Origin: Propionibacteriales bacterium
Lineage (GTDB): Bacteria > Actinomycetota > Actinomycetes > Propionibacteriales > Nocardioidaceae
Direction of reading: 5' to 3'
Length of the DNA: 64,000 nucleotides
NCBI GenBank assembly: GCA_009377795.1
Contig: WHTJ01000002.1
Coordinates: forward strand, 1-64,000
Positions 34,050-42,504 of this stretch are shown piece by piece; position 1 is the stretch's first letter; the number at the start of each line of letters is the position of its first letter. A program made the position numbers and the translations under genes. The notes beneath the pieces were generated by a model. It saw nothing but the letters and a program-made list of their open reading frames with translations. It was not told where the DNA came from and ran no database searches.

Positions 34050-34982
34050 ATGGACAAACCGCGAGTCGGCGCCGTCGGGGTCGGGCTGCTCGGCTCGGCC
34101 CTGACCGGAACGCTGCTGCAGGAGGGTTACGAGGTACGGGCCTACGACCCCGACCCGAAACGGGTGCGCGAGCACGAGGATCGCGGCGGCCGGGGTGCGT
34201 CCTCGGTCCGCTCCGCGGTCGAGGGAGCCGACATCGTCCTGCTCGCCCTCCCGACCGGCGCGATCGTTCGTGAGGTCTGCCTGGGAGACGACGGAATCGC
34301 GGATTCCGCGACACCCGGCACCCTCGTCGTCGACGCGACGACGGCCCGCCCCGACGACTCGATCGAGACCGGCCAGGCCCTCGCCGAGCGCGGGATCCCG
34401 TTCCTCGACGCCAGCGTCAGCGGCTCCAGCGCGATGGCCTGGGAGCGGGACATCGTGTTCCTGGTCGGCGGGGACGACGGCGACGTCGCGCGAGCTCGCC
34501 CGATGCTGGCGTCCATGGCCCGGGCGGTGCATCACGTCGGACCGCCGGGCGCGGGCGCGCGGACAAAGCTGATCGTGAACCTCGCGCTCGGGATCCACCG
34601 GCTGGCGCTCGCGGAGGCGCTCACGTTCGGGGAGCAGTACGGCATGGATCTCGGGCGGCTGCTGGACGTGCTGAAGGACAGCGCGGCGTACAGCAGGGCG
34701 ATGGACGGTTGGGGCGACCGCATGGTGACCGGCGACCACGGTACGCCGAGGTCCCGGATCCGCCAGCACGCCAAGGACGTGCGACTCATGCTGGACGAGG
34801 GTGCCGCGAGCGGAGCACCGATGCTGCTGACGTCGACGATGGCGCAGGTGCTGCAGGTCGCGCAGCAACAGGGGCTCGGGGACGCGGACAACTCCGCGGT
34901 GATGGAGGTGCTGCGCCGGCTCGCCGGCCGTAGGAAGGGCTGGCTGGGTGCTAGGCGGAGCCGGCGACGTCAGCCTCGGTGA
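34050..34982 (+). CDS. 3-Hydroxyisobutyrate dehydrogenase-like NAD(P)-dependent oxidoreductase
   Basis: A beta-hydroxyacid dehydrogenase of 310 residues. The dinucleotide motif is VGAVGVGLLGSAL near 6, the substrate motif lies in DASVSGSSAMAWE (about 125-137), and the catalytic lysine is in GARTKLIVNLALG near 173. The C-terminus is basic and runs 32 bases into the convergent monooxygenase-like gene. It should oxidise a 3-hydroxy acid or reduce a tartronate-semialdehyde-like compound. It is co-directional with the DctP-like gene. Confidence 0.87.
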   Translation: MDKPRVGAVGVGLLGSALTGTLLQEGYEVRAYDPDPKRVREHEDRGGRGASSVRSAVEGADIVLLALPTGAIVREVCLGDDGIADSATPGTLVVDATTARPDDSIETGQALAERGIPFLDASVSGSSAMAWERDIVFLVGGDDGDVARARPMLASMARAVHHVGPPGAGARTKLIVNLALGIHRLALAEALTFGEQYGMDLGRLLDVLKDSAAYSRAMDGWGDRMVTGDHGTPRSRIRQHAKDVRLMLDEGAASGAPMLLTSTMAQVLQVAQQQGLGDADNSAVMEVLRRLAGRRKGWLGARRSRRRQPR

Positions 34983-35262
34983 GGACCGCGACCTCGATCG
35001 GCGACTCGAGCAGGTCGGCCACGTTCGCGCGGTAGGCCTTGTAGTAGTCGGCCGCGCGATGGGCCTCCAACGCGGCGGCGTCGGTGTACCGCTCGAACAG
35101 ATGGAACCGGACGGCGTCCTCACCGGACTGGTAAAGGTCGTACACCTCGCATCCCGACTCGCGCCGGGTGTTCTCGACCATGACATCGAGCTCGGCGCGC
35201 AGTGCGTCGACCTTGTCCGGACGAGGAGAGAAGCTGGCGAATACCACCGCTGGAGCGGCCAT
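34951..35262 (-). CDS. ABM-superfamily protein (putative quinol monooxygenase)
   Basis: A protein of 103 residues with the dimeric alpha/beta-barrel ABM pattern: a first strand VVFASFSPRPDKVDALRAEL, then ESGCEVYDLYQ near 40 and FHLFERYTDAAALEAHR near 55. Relatives include YgiN-type quinol monooxygenases and anthrone oxygenases. GGAGG precedes the ATG. It is a single leftward gene that diverges from the Ldh-2 operon, and its 3' end overlaps the end of the dehydrogenase gene. Confidence 0.85.
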   Translation of the reverse strand: MAAPAVVFASFSPRPDKVDALRAELDVMVENTRRESGCEVYDLYQSGEDAVRFHLFERYTDAAALEAHRAADYYKAYRANVADLLESPIEVAVLTEADVAGSA

Positions 35263-35264
35263 AC

Positions 35265-35311
35265 TTGTACCTCCCGTAGTAGGGCCACATATAATACATC
35301 AGACCAGATGT
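35265..35311 (+). promoter_or_regulatory. Promoter TTGTAC-N19-TATAAT followed by a GntR/FCD operator
   Basis: TATAAT (35290-35295) is a consensus -10 for the rightward Ldh-2 operon, with TTGTAC (35265-35270) as a possible -35. The operator ACATC-AGACCA-GATGT (35296-35311) begins directly after it and has two perfect half-sites with an unrelated spacer. On the minus strand TATTAT can serve the ABM gene. Confidence 0.6.
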
Positions 35312-35348
35312 CGGACCCGGTGCCCGGCATCGCGAGGACGGAGGGCTA

Positions 35349-36407
35349 ATGGCGAACCGCTATCCGGTATCGGCCCTGCAGGCGTTCACCACGACCGTCC
35401 TCGAACAGTACGCCGTACCGCCGGCCGACGCCCGCACGACGGCCACCCGGATGCTGGACGCCGACCTGCGCGGCATGAGCGGTCACGGCGTCCTCCGGCT
35501 CCCCGGATACGCCCGCCGGCTGCGAAGCGGCGGCTACAACCTCAAACCGGACGTGCGGATCGTCCGCGAGTCCCCGGTCAGCGCGCTGGTCGACGGCGAC
35601 AACGGTCTCGGACAGGTCGTCATGACCAAGGCCGCGTCCATCGCGATCGAGAAGGCGGGCCAGAGCGGTCTGGCCTGGGTCGGCGTACGCCGGTCGAACC
35701 ACGCCGGGGCCGGCGGGGTGTACGCCGCCATGCCGCTCGCGCACGACATGATCGGCCTCTACATGGCGATCGGCAACGCCAACCACATGCCGCCGTGGGG
35801 CGGTGTGGACATGCTCCTGAGCACCAACCCGATCGCGGTCGCGATCCCGGCCGGCGACGAGCCGGCGTTCGTGCTCGACATGGCCACGACGCAGGCCTCG
35901 TACGGCCGAATCAAGGTCGCCGCGGATCGCGGCGAGACCATGCCCGAGGGCTGGATGGTCGACCGCCGCGGCCACCCGCTGACCGACCCGAACCGCGCCG
36001 ACGAGGGCTTCCTCATACCGATCGGCGGTTACAAGGGGTACGGGCTGAACCTCGTGATCGGCGCCCTCGCCGGACTGCTCAACGGCGCCGCGCTCGGCAG
36101 CGCGGTCATCGACTTCAACCGCGACTTCGAGACCCCCACCAACACCGGGCAGACGATCGTCGTCGTACGCCCCGACCTGTTCCAGCCGATCGAGGAGTTC
36201 AAAGCCGCCATGGACCGGCACATTCGCGAGCTCAAGTCCTCCACCCCGATGGAGGGTCATCCGGCGCTGCGCGTGCCCGGCGACCAGGCCCCGCAGCGGA
36301 CCGCCGAGATGCGCGAGAACGGCGTACCGCTCGCCGAGGCGACGGTCCGGAGGCTCGCGGGCCTCGCGGACGAGCTCGCCATCACCGACCACCCGTTCCG
36401 GTCATGA
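35349..36407 (+). CDS. Ldh-2 family NAD(P)-dependent oxidoreductase (malate/lactate-dehydrogenase-like)
   Basis: A protein of 352 residues of the second malate/L-lactate dehydrogenase family, which includes ureidoglycolate, sulfolactate and 2,3-diketogulonate enzymes. The conserved histidine is in GMSGHGVLRLPGY near 40, with VRRSNHAGAGGVYA near 118 and STNPIAVAIPAGD near 160. The ATG has GGAGGG upstream. It is the first gene of an operon that contains a second Ldh-2 enzyme, and it overlaps the next gene by four bases. Confidence 0.88.
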   Translation: MANRYPVSALQAFTTTVLEQYAVPPADARTTATRMLDADLRGMSGHGVLRLPGYARRLRSGGYNLKPDVRIVRESPVSALVDGDNGLGQVVMTKAASIAIEKAGQSGLAWVGVRRSNHAGAGGVYAAMPLAHDMIGLYMAIGNANHMPPWGGVDMLLSTNPIAVAIPAGDEPAFVLDMATTQASYGRIKVAADRGETMPEGWMVDRRGHPLTDPNRADEGFLIPIGGYKGYGLNLVIGALAGLLNGAALGSAVIDFNRDFETPTNTGQTIVVVRPDLFQPIEEFKAAMDRHIRELKSSTPMEGHPALRVPGDQAPQRTAEMRENGVPLAEATVRRLAGLADELAITDHPFRS

Positions 36408-36922
36408 ACGCCCAGAGCACGCACGACCTACGGCCGGGTACGCGAGCCGGCCTAGCCACGTTCGGACGAGTCCTCGTCGCCCGCCTGGGCCCGGGCGAGG
36501 ACGTGCTGCCCGCGATGGAGCGCCTGTTGCTGGACGCCGGCCTCACCAGCGGCGTGATCCTCAGCGGGGTGGCCAGCCTGCACCACGCGTCGGTACGCAA
36601 CATCACCCGGTTCCCCGACCAGTGGCCGATCCGGGACGACATGCGCAAGAAGTCGACCATCCCCGGACCTCTCGAAATCCTTGCCATGCAAGGCAATATC
36701 GCACCCAAGCCCGATGGCGGGATAATCATCCACTGCCACGTCGAGTTCTCCGTCGGCACACCCGCAGCCGTCACCTATGGAGGTCATTTGATCGAGGACA
36801 CCATCGTCGGCACGACCTGCGAGGTCTATGTCGCCGAGCTCTCCGGTCTCGACGTACGCCGGGAGCACGACGACGACACCCAGACGCTCGAGATCACGAT
36901 GAGCCCACGGCTTCCGCGGTGA
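36404..36922 (+). CDS. PPC/DUF296-domain protein
   Basis: A protein of 172 residues with a single PPC (PCC) domain. The family metal-site pattern appears as IIIHCHVEFSV near 123-133 and YGGHLIEDTIVGTTCEVYVAEL near 140-161. Stand-alone bacterial PPC proteins are trimers of unsettled function; plant members carry AT-hooks, absent here. The start is the ATG overlapping the previous stop. Its place between dehydrogenases suggests an enzymatic or metal-related role, not general DNA binding. Confidence 0.82.
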   Translation: MNAQSTHDLRPGTRAGLATFGRVLVARLGPGEDVLPAMERLLLDAGLTSGVILSGVASLHHASVRNITRFPDQWPIRDDMRKKSTIPGPLEILAMQGNIAPKPDGGIIIHCHVEFSVGTPAAVTYGGHLIEDTIVGTTCEVYVAELSGLDVRREHDDDTQTLEITMSPRLPR

Positions 36923-36956
36923 CGCGAGAGCCACCAACGATGAGGGAGGCACCCCA

Positions 36957-37736
36957 ATGCCAACCGTAGACATAGTCATCGACGGCTACCCCCTTCGCGC
37001 AAACCAGGGCGTGATGGGATTCTGCTCGGCACTGCTGATCGAGGGAGAGAAGCGGACCCTCGTGGACGTCGGCCATGTCGGACGACGCCCCGCCCTGCTG
37101 GAGGCACTGGAAGCCCGCGGGCTGACACCCAAGGACATCGACGTCACCGTGATGACGCACGCGCACTGGGACCACGCGCAGAACTTCGACCTGTTCGACC
37201 ATGCGCCGCTGCTCATCCACAACTGGGAACGCAAGTACGCCCACAAGCCGCACATCAACGACTGGGCGACCCCGCAGTGGACCGGCGCGATGATCGAGAC
37301 CCAGTCGAACATCACCGAGGTCGACGAGGGTTACGAGATCGAGCCCGGCGTGAGCCTGATCCACACCCCTGGCCACTCGCCCGGCTGCCTCTCGGTGCTC
37401 GTCGAGACAGACGACGGCGTCGCCGCGATCACCGGCGACGTCCTGCACTACGCCACGGTGGCGCTCACCAAGACCAACCCGCTCGTCTTCTGGGACGAGA
37501 AGCTCGCCCGTACGAGCATCGAGCGGATCCTCTCCGAGTCCGACCTGATCTACCCCGGCCACGACCGTCCGTTCCGCCTGGTCGGCGACAAGATCGAGTA
37601 CCAGCAGCCCATGCGCATCGACCTCCAGGGCCTCGACCCGGACGACCCGGGCGTGGTGTGGCATCGCGGGCCGTGGGACGCCTGGGTCATGCCGGGAATC
37701 GAGGAGCAGAAGCTGGACGACGGGCCGGCGGGCTGA
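36957..37736 (+). CDS. Metallo-beta-lactamase-fold hydrolase
   Basis: A protein of 259 residues. The metal ligands are complete: HAHWDH (about 63-68), His in TPGHSPG (about 139), Asp in ITGDVLH (about 161) and His in YPGHD (about 201). The layout matches quorum-lactonase and glyoxalase II-like enzymes, so a lactone, ester or thioester substrate is likely. GGGAGG lies before the ATG. It sits between the PPC gene and the isopropylmalate-dehydrogenase-like gene. Confidence 0.9.
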   Translation: MPTVDIVIDGYPLRANQGVMGFCSALLIEGEKRTLVDVGHVGRRPALLEALEARGLTPKDIDVTVMTHAHWDHAQNFDLFDHAPLLIHNWERKYAHKPHINDWATPQWTGAMIETQSNITEVDEGYEIEPGVSLIHTPGHSPGCLSVLVETDDGVAAITGDVLHYATVALTKTNPLVFWDEKLARTSIERILSESDLIYPGHDRPFRLVGDKIEYQQPMRIDLQGLDPDDPGVVWHRGPWDAWVMPGIEEQKLDDGPAG

Positions 37737-37741
37737 GCCCG

Positions 37742-38776
37742 ATGCGGTCCGGTGGCATCGCGGTCTGCGTCATCCCCGGCGACGGCATCGGACCCGAGGT
37801 CACCGCGTGCGCCTGCCGGGTGCTGGCCGGGTTGGAGAAGACCCCCGGTGGGCCGTCCTTCGACTTCGACCTGCACCCGGCGGGGCACGGAACGTACGTC
37901 GAGACCGGCGATGCCTTCCCGCACGCCACGCTGGAGGCGGCGAGGCGCGCCGACGGCGTGCTCGTCGGGGCGATGGACGTCGCCCAGATGCCGGCCGGGA
38001 CGCCGTCACCGTTGCAGCTGCTGCGCCAGCGACTCGGGGTGGCGGCCAGCATTCGGCGGTCCCGGACATACCCCGGCATGGCCGCCCCGCTGGGCGAGCT
38101 GGACACCCTCGTGGTCCGCGAGGTCACGGAGGGGCTCTACTCCGGCATCGAGTACAAGACCGGCGAGGACGCCGCGTGCGCCGTGCGCCTGATCACCAAG
38201 GAGGCGTCCGCCGGTGCCGCCCGGGTCGCCTTCCAGGCGGCCGCGCGACGCTCCCGGAAGGTGACCGCGGTGCACAAGCTCGGCGCGCTCAAGATCACCG
38301 ACTCGGTTTTCCTCAATGCTGCTGAGGAAATCGGCGAGGAGTTCCCCGAGGTGACCTTCGAGACCAAGAACGTCGACGCATGTGCTTTCGAGATGGTGCG
38401 TGAGCCGGAGGAGTTCGACGTCATCCTGGCGACCAACGCGTTCGGGGACATCCTGTCCGACGTGGCCGCCGGTCTCACCGGCGGTCTGGGCCTGGCGCCG
38501 TCCGGCTGCGTCGGTCCGCGGTGGTCCTACTTCGAGCCGGTGCACGGCAGCGCCCCCGACATCGCGGGGCAGGGAATCGCGAACCCGCTGGCCACGATCC
38601 TGAGCGCCGCGCTGCTGCTCCACCATCTCGGTGAGAAGACGTCCGCGCTCGCGATCGAGCGGGCCGTCGCCGACGTGCTCGCCGCGGGAGCACCGCGTAC
38701 GCCGGATCTGGGCGGCGACGCCACCAGCACAGAGATCACCGACGCGGTCATCCAGGCGATGACCGCTCAGAGCTGA
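37742..38776 (+). CDS. Isopropylmalate/isocitrate/tartrate dehydrogenase-family enzyme
   Basis: A beta-decarboxylating dehydrogenase of 344 residues. It begins VCVIPGDGIGPEVT, has a catalytic Tyr/Lys region in VVREVTEGLYSGIEY near 127-141 and KLGALKITDSVF near 180, and carries the family signature NAFGDILSDVAAGLTGG near 228-244. Next to two hydroxyacid dehydrogenases it may oxidise and decarboxylate a malate-type acid. Together with the LeuA/HMGL-like enzymes it recalls 2-keto acid chain elongation, but no aconitase-type gene is present. Confidence 0.9.
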   Translation: MRSGGIAVCVIPGDGIGPEVTACACRVLAGLEKTPGGPSFDFDLHPAGHGTYVETGDAFPHATLEAARRADGVLVGAMDVAQMPAGTPSPLQLLRQRLGVAASIRRSRTYPGMAAPLGELDTLVVREVTEGLYSGIEYKTGEDAACAVRLITKEASAGAARVAFQAAARRSRKVTAVHKLGALKITDSVFLNAAEEIGEEFPEVTFETKNVDACAFEMVREPEEFDVILATNAFGDILSDVAAGLTGGLGLAPSGCVGPRWSYFEPVHGSAPDIAGQGIANPLATILSAALLLHHLGEKTSALAIERAVADVLAAGAPRTPDLGGDATSTEITDAVIQAMTAQS

Positions 38777-38799
38777 GAACCGAGAGGACGTGTTGCGGA

Positions 38800-39843
38800 G
38801 TGCCCGTCATAGGAGCCGAGAACCTGCAGGAGCTGATCACCCGGATCTTCGTCGCGGCCGGGACGCCGTCCGCCCGCGCCGAAGCGGTCAGCGAGCACCT
38901 GGTGGCGGCCAACCTCGCGGGCCACGACTCGCACGGCGTGATCCGGGTCCCGGGTTACGTCGGGCTGATCGAGAGCGGGCACATCGTCCCCGACGCTCCG
39001 ATCGAGGTCCAGCGGGAGAGCGACTGCACGGCGGTGGTGGACGGCAACTGGGGCCTGGGGTTCGTGGTCACCAACCACGCGGTCGACCTCGCGGTGGACA
39101 AGGCACGCGCCAGCGGGGTCTGCGCGGTCGCCGTACGCCGTCAGAGCCATATGGGCAGGCTGGGCTGGTACAGCGCGCGGGCCGCGAAGCAGGGCATGAT
39201 CGCGTTCGTCACCGCCGACTCCGGCCGCGCACCGAAGGTGGTCGCACCGCTCGGGGGCCGGGAACGCCGGCTCGGCACGAACCCGCTGTCGTTCGCCGTA
39301 CCGTCCGACCTCGACGGCCCGGTCGTGCTCGACATGGCGACCTCCGCGGTCGCACAGGGCAAGGTGCGGGTCGCCAAGGCGCGCGGCCAGCAGCTGCCGT
39401 CGGACTGCATCGTCGACGACGAGGGCAAGACCACCTCCGACCCCGAGGCGCTCGGCGAGAACGAGGGCGGCGCGCTGCTGCCGTTCGGCGGCGACCAGAT
39501 GCACAAGGGGTACGGGCTCTCGTTCATGGTGGAGGTCTTCGCCGGACTCCTGACCGGAATCGGCTTCAGCCACGATCCCGGCGGGTTCACGAACGACGGC
39601 GCCTTCGTCGCGGTCTTCTCGGTCGACCGGTTCCAGGAGTACGGAGCGTTCAAGAAGAACATGGCCGACTTCGTCGAGTACCTGAAGGAGACCGAGCTCG
39701 CCGACGGGTTCTCCGAGATCCTCTATCCCGGTGAGGTCGAGCACCGCGCCGAGCTGGATCGCCGTACCCACGGCATCAAGATCGAGGACACCACCTGGAA
39801 CCGGCTGACCGAGACCGCGGACCGGCTCGGCGTCGCCGTGTGA
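38800..39843 (+). CDS. Ldh-2 family NAD(P)-dependent oxidoreductase (second copy)
   Basis: A protein of 347 residues. The family histidine is in GHDSHGVIRVPGY near 45, with VRRQSHMGRLGWYSA near 113 and GTNPLSFAVPSD near 162. It is a diverged paralogue of the enzyme at 35349-36407 in the same operon, so the pair may handle two stereoisomers or successive hydroxy acids. It starts at a GTG and is followed by a lactate-permease gene. Confidence 0.87.
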   Translation: MPVIGAENLQELITRIFVAAGTPSARAEAVSEHLVAANLAGHDSHGVIRVPGYVGLIESGHIVPDAPIEVQRESDCTAVVDGNWGLGFVVTNHAVDLAVDKARASGVCAVAVRRQSHMGRLGWYSARAAKQGMIAFVTADSGRAPKVVAPLGGRERRLGTNPLSFAVPSDLDGPVVLDMATSAVAQGKVRVAKARGQQLPSDCIVDDEGKTTSDPEALGENEGGALLPFGGDQMHKGYGLSFMVEVFAGLLTGIGFSHDPGGFTNDGAFVAVFSVDRFQEYGAFKKNMADFVEYLKETELADGFSEILYPGEVEHRAELDRRTHGIKIEDTTWNRLTETADRLGVAV

Positions 39844-39886
39844 GCATGTTGCAGACTATCTCCAGCCAGGAACGGAAGGAGCACAC

Positions 39887-39937
39887 GTGAGGAGGAGTCC
39901 ACCTCGCCGGCGCCCCTTCGTGCGCCCGGCTCCGTGA
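39887..39937 (+). CDS. Possible 16-residue leader peptide coupled to the lactate permease
   Basis: A GTG with GGAAGGAG at a good distance opens a 17-codon frame, MRRSPPRRRPFVRPAP. Its TGA overlaps the GTG start of the permease (GTGA). The permease itself lacks a ribosome site, so coupled translation through this Arg/Pro-rich leader is an attractive reading. The alternative is that the permease start is misplaced or that a frameshift joins the two frames. Confidence 0.4.
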   Translation: MRRSPPRRRPFVRPAP

Positions 39938-41511
39938 CCGAGTTGCCGACGGGCGCCGGGTACGTCGCCGCCGCCGTCCTGCCGGTCGGGCTCCTCCTTG
40001 CCGTCGTGGCGCTCGGGCGGGTGTCCAGCCTGGTCGCCGGCCTGCTGTCCCTTCTCGCCGCGCTGGCGCTTTCCGCGCTCATCTTCCGGGCCGACGCCTC
40101 GGTGCTGGGGATCGCGATGGCCAAGGGCGTGTGGCGCGGCCTGTGGATCGTCGGCGTCCTCGCGCCGGCGCTGCTGATCTACCGGCTGTCACAACGCGCC
40201 GGTGTCGAGCGCCTGGGTGAGGCAATGACGCTGCTCGTGCCACGAAACCGGGAGAAGCTGCTGCTGGTCGCCTGGGTGTTCCCGTCGTTCATCCAGGGCG
40301 TGGCCGGGTTTGGCGCTCCGATCGCGCTGACCGCGCCGCTGCTGGTGGCGCTCGGCTGGTCGCCGGTCCGCGCCGTGGCGTACCCGCTGGTCGGTTACCA
40401 CTGGTCGGTGACGTTCGGCTCGATGGGAGCGTCGTACTACATAGCGAGGTTGACCACCGGCATCGACGCGCAGACCGGCGCCTGGTTCACGCTGTGGGCC
40501 GCGGTCATGCTGGCGGTGAACTGCCTGGTCGCCGGGTGCCTGGTGCTCCTGATGGACGGCGGGTTGCGGGCGGTACGCGAGGGGATGCGCGCGCTGCTGA
40601 TCGTCGGCCCGGTCATGGGCGCGGTGCTGGTCGGCGTGACCAGCCTGGTTCCTGCGGTCGGGACGCTGACGGCCGGCGCCGCGGGCATGGTGGTCATGGT
40701 CGCGCTGGCGTCCCGCGACCGGATGCGCGCCCGGACGGCGAACGCGGAGGCGGGCAACCCCGGCGGCCGGCTCTCCGCCGAGCACGTGTGGGTGTTCGCG
40801 CCGTACGCCGCCCTGATGACCATGGTGCTCGCGATCTTCACCTGGCCACCGGTCCGGGCGTGGACGGAGGATCACCTGCTGATCGCGCCGTCGCTCCCGG
40901 CCACCGAGACCGGCTACGGCTGGTCGAACGAGGCGGACGAGCGGTTCAACCCGATCGCGATCGCCAGCCATCCGGGCACATACATCCTGCTCGCGGCCGT
41001 CGCCGGGTACCTCCTCTACCGCCGCTCGTCGCTCGTCGAGCCCGGCAGCTGGGCACCGATCGCCCGGGCGTGGCTGCGGTCGATCCCGCGGTCCGCGGCT
41101 CCGGTGCTCATGCTCACCAGCCTCGCCGCCGTGCTGGTCGACTCCGGCATGATGGCCACCTTCGCGGTCGGGGCGTCCGAGGCGATGGGCACTTCGTACG
41201 CGCTGTTGGTGCCGGTCGTGGGAGCGCTCGGCACGTTCGTCACCGGTTCGACGCTGACCTCCAACGCGCTCTTCGGACCGCTCCAGCACCAGGTCGCCAC
41301 CCGCCTGGATCTCGACACCGCGGTCTTCCTCGGTGCCCAGACGGCCGGTGGCAACGTCGGGAACGCCATCGCACCGGTGGGGATCCACGTGGGCGCGGCC
41401 GCCGTGGACGCGGAGAAGCGCACGTCGGAGATCCTGCGTACGACGGCGACCCCCGTACTGGTGCTACTCGCGGTCCTCGTCACCATCACGTACGTCGCCG
41501 GGACCGCGTGA
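39934..41511 (+). CDS. lctP: L-lactate permease family transporter (LctP/LldP)
   Basis: A protein of 525 residues with about thirteen hydrophobic segments, slightly shorter than the usual 550. Family motifs include FPSFIQGVAGFGAPIALTAP near 112-131, YHWSVTFGSMG near 152, and GSTLTSNALFGPLQ near 440, with QTAGGNVGNAIAP near 468. It should import lactate, glycolate or a similar 2-hydroxy acid with protons. It ends the operon of hydroxyacid dehydrogenases, which supports such a substrate. Its end overlaps the convergent D-2-hydroxyacid dehydrogenase gene by 48 bases. Confidence 0.9.
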   Translation: MTELPTGAGYVAAAVLPVGLLLAVVALGRVSSLVAGLLSLLAALALSALIFRADASVLGIAMAKGVWRGLWIVGVLAPALLIYRLSQRAGVERLGEAMTLLVPRNREKLLLVAWVFPSFIQGVAGFGAPIALTAPLLVALGWSPVRAVAYPLVGYHWSVTFGSMGASYYIARLTTGIDAQTGAWFTLWAAVMLAVNCLVAGCLVLLMDGGLRAVREGMRALLIVGPVMGAVLVGVTSLVPAVGTLTAGAAGMVVMVALASRDRMRARTANAEAGNPGGRLSAEHVWVFAPYAALMTMVLAIFTWPPVRAWTEDHLLIAPSLPATETGYGWSNEADERFNPIAIASHPGTYILLAAVAGYLLYRRSSLVEPGSWAPIARAWLRSIPRSAAPVLMLTSLAAVLVDSGMMATFAVGASEAMGTSYALLVPVVGALGTFVTGSTLTSNALFGPLQHQVATRLDLDTAVFLGAQTAGGNVGNAIAPVGIHVGAAAVDAEKRTSEILRTTATPVLVLLAVLVTITYVAGTA

Positions 41512-42477
41512 CAGCGCCTCCGGATTGAGCGCGTCGATCGGGCTCCCCTCCACCCATGCGCGGAGTATCTCGCCATAGCCGGTGAAGAAGTCCTCGTACG
41601 TCGTGTCGAGGACGTAACCGACGTGTGGCGTCAGCACGGTGCCGGAGTCGAGAGCGAGCAGCGGGTCGTCCGTGGGGATGGGCTCGGTCTCGAACACGTC
41701 GAGCGCGGCGCCTGCGATCCGCCGTTCGGCAAGCGCGTCCGCGAGTGCGCTCGTGTCGATGATGGGCGCCCGCGAGGTGTTGACCAGGTACGCGGTCGGC
41801 TTCATCAGCCCGAGCAGGGATGCGCCGAGCAGTCCCTTGGTCCGGTCGCTCAGCCGAAGGTGTATCGACACGAAGTCGGACTCCCGGACGCACTCCTCCA
41901 GACCGACCCTTCGAGCGCCCGCCTCCTCCGCCCGTTCGTCGGTGAGGCGCTCGCTCCAGGCCAGGACGCGCATCCCGAAGACCTGGGCGATCGACGCCAC
42001 CCGGCCGCCGATCTTTCCCAGGCCCAGAAGGCCGATCGTCTTGCCGCTGAGGCTTATCCCGACCGTCCCGCCCCACTCCCCCGAGCGGAGCCCGCGTTCC
42101 TGCTGCGGTATCCCGCGTGCCAGGGACAGCATGAGACCGAAGGTCAGCTCCGCCACGCTGTCCGACATCCGGGGCGACGGTACGGAGCACACCGCCACAC
42201 CCTGCTGCGTCGCCGCGTCCATGTCGATCGAGGCGTTCCGCCCGCCGCTGCTCACCAGCAGCCTCAGGTTGGGCAGCCGGGTCAGCACCTCCGCGGGCAG
42301 CGGGGTCCGCTCCCGCATCACCATCACTGCGTCGAACGGCCGAAGTCGCTCCACGAGCTCCTGCTCGTCTGGGACGTGGTCGCGGAAGACCGTCACGTCA
42401 ACGGAGGCCGGTAGGTCGTTCCAGGCCAGGAACCGGGCGGCGGCGTCCTCCCAGTCATCGAGGATGGCAACCTGCAC
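41464..42477 (-). CDS. D-2-hydroxyacid dehydrogenase (NAD-dependent)
   Basis: A protein of 337 residues. The NAD motif is LLGLGKIGGRVA near 148, followed by VNTSRAPIIDTSAL near 235 and DVFETEPIP near 263. The catalytic histidine is in TPHVGY near 287. It is only distantly similar to the enzyme at 12391-13344. It is the last gene of a leftward unit with the LVIVD protein and the second LeuA/HMGL-like enzyme. Its final sixteen codons overlap the lactate permease gene on the other strand. Confidence 0.88.
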   Translation of the reverse strand: MQVAILDDWEDAAARFLAWNDLPASVDVTVFRDHVPDEQELVERLRPFDAVMVMRERTPLPAEVLTRLPNLRLLVSSGGRNASIDMDAATQQGVAVCSVPSPRMSDSVAELTFGLMLSLARGIPQQERGLRSGEWGGTVGISLSGKTIGLLGLGKIGGRVASIAQVFGMRVLAWSERLTDERAEEAGARRVGLEECVRESDFVSIHLRLSDRTKGLLGASLLGLMKPTAYLVNTSRAPIIDTSALADALAERRIAGAALDVFETEPIPTDDPLLALDSGTVLTPHVGYVLDTTYEDFFTGYGEILRAWVEGSPIDALNPEALSRGPGDVRDGDEDRE

Positions 42478-42504
42478 AGCACCCGCCTCCTTCTCTCGTC
42501 GCGA

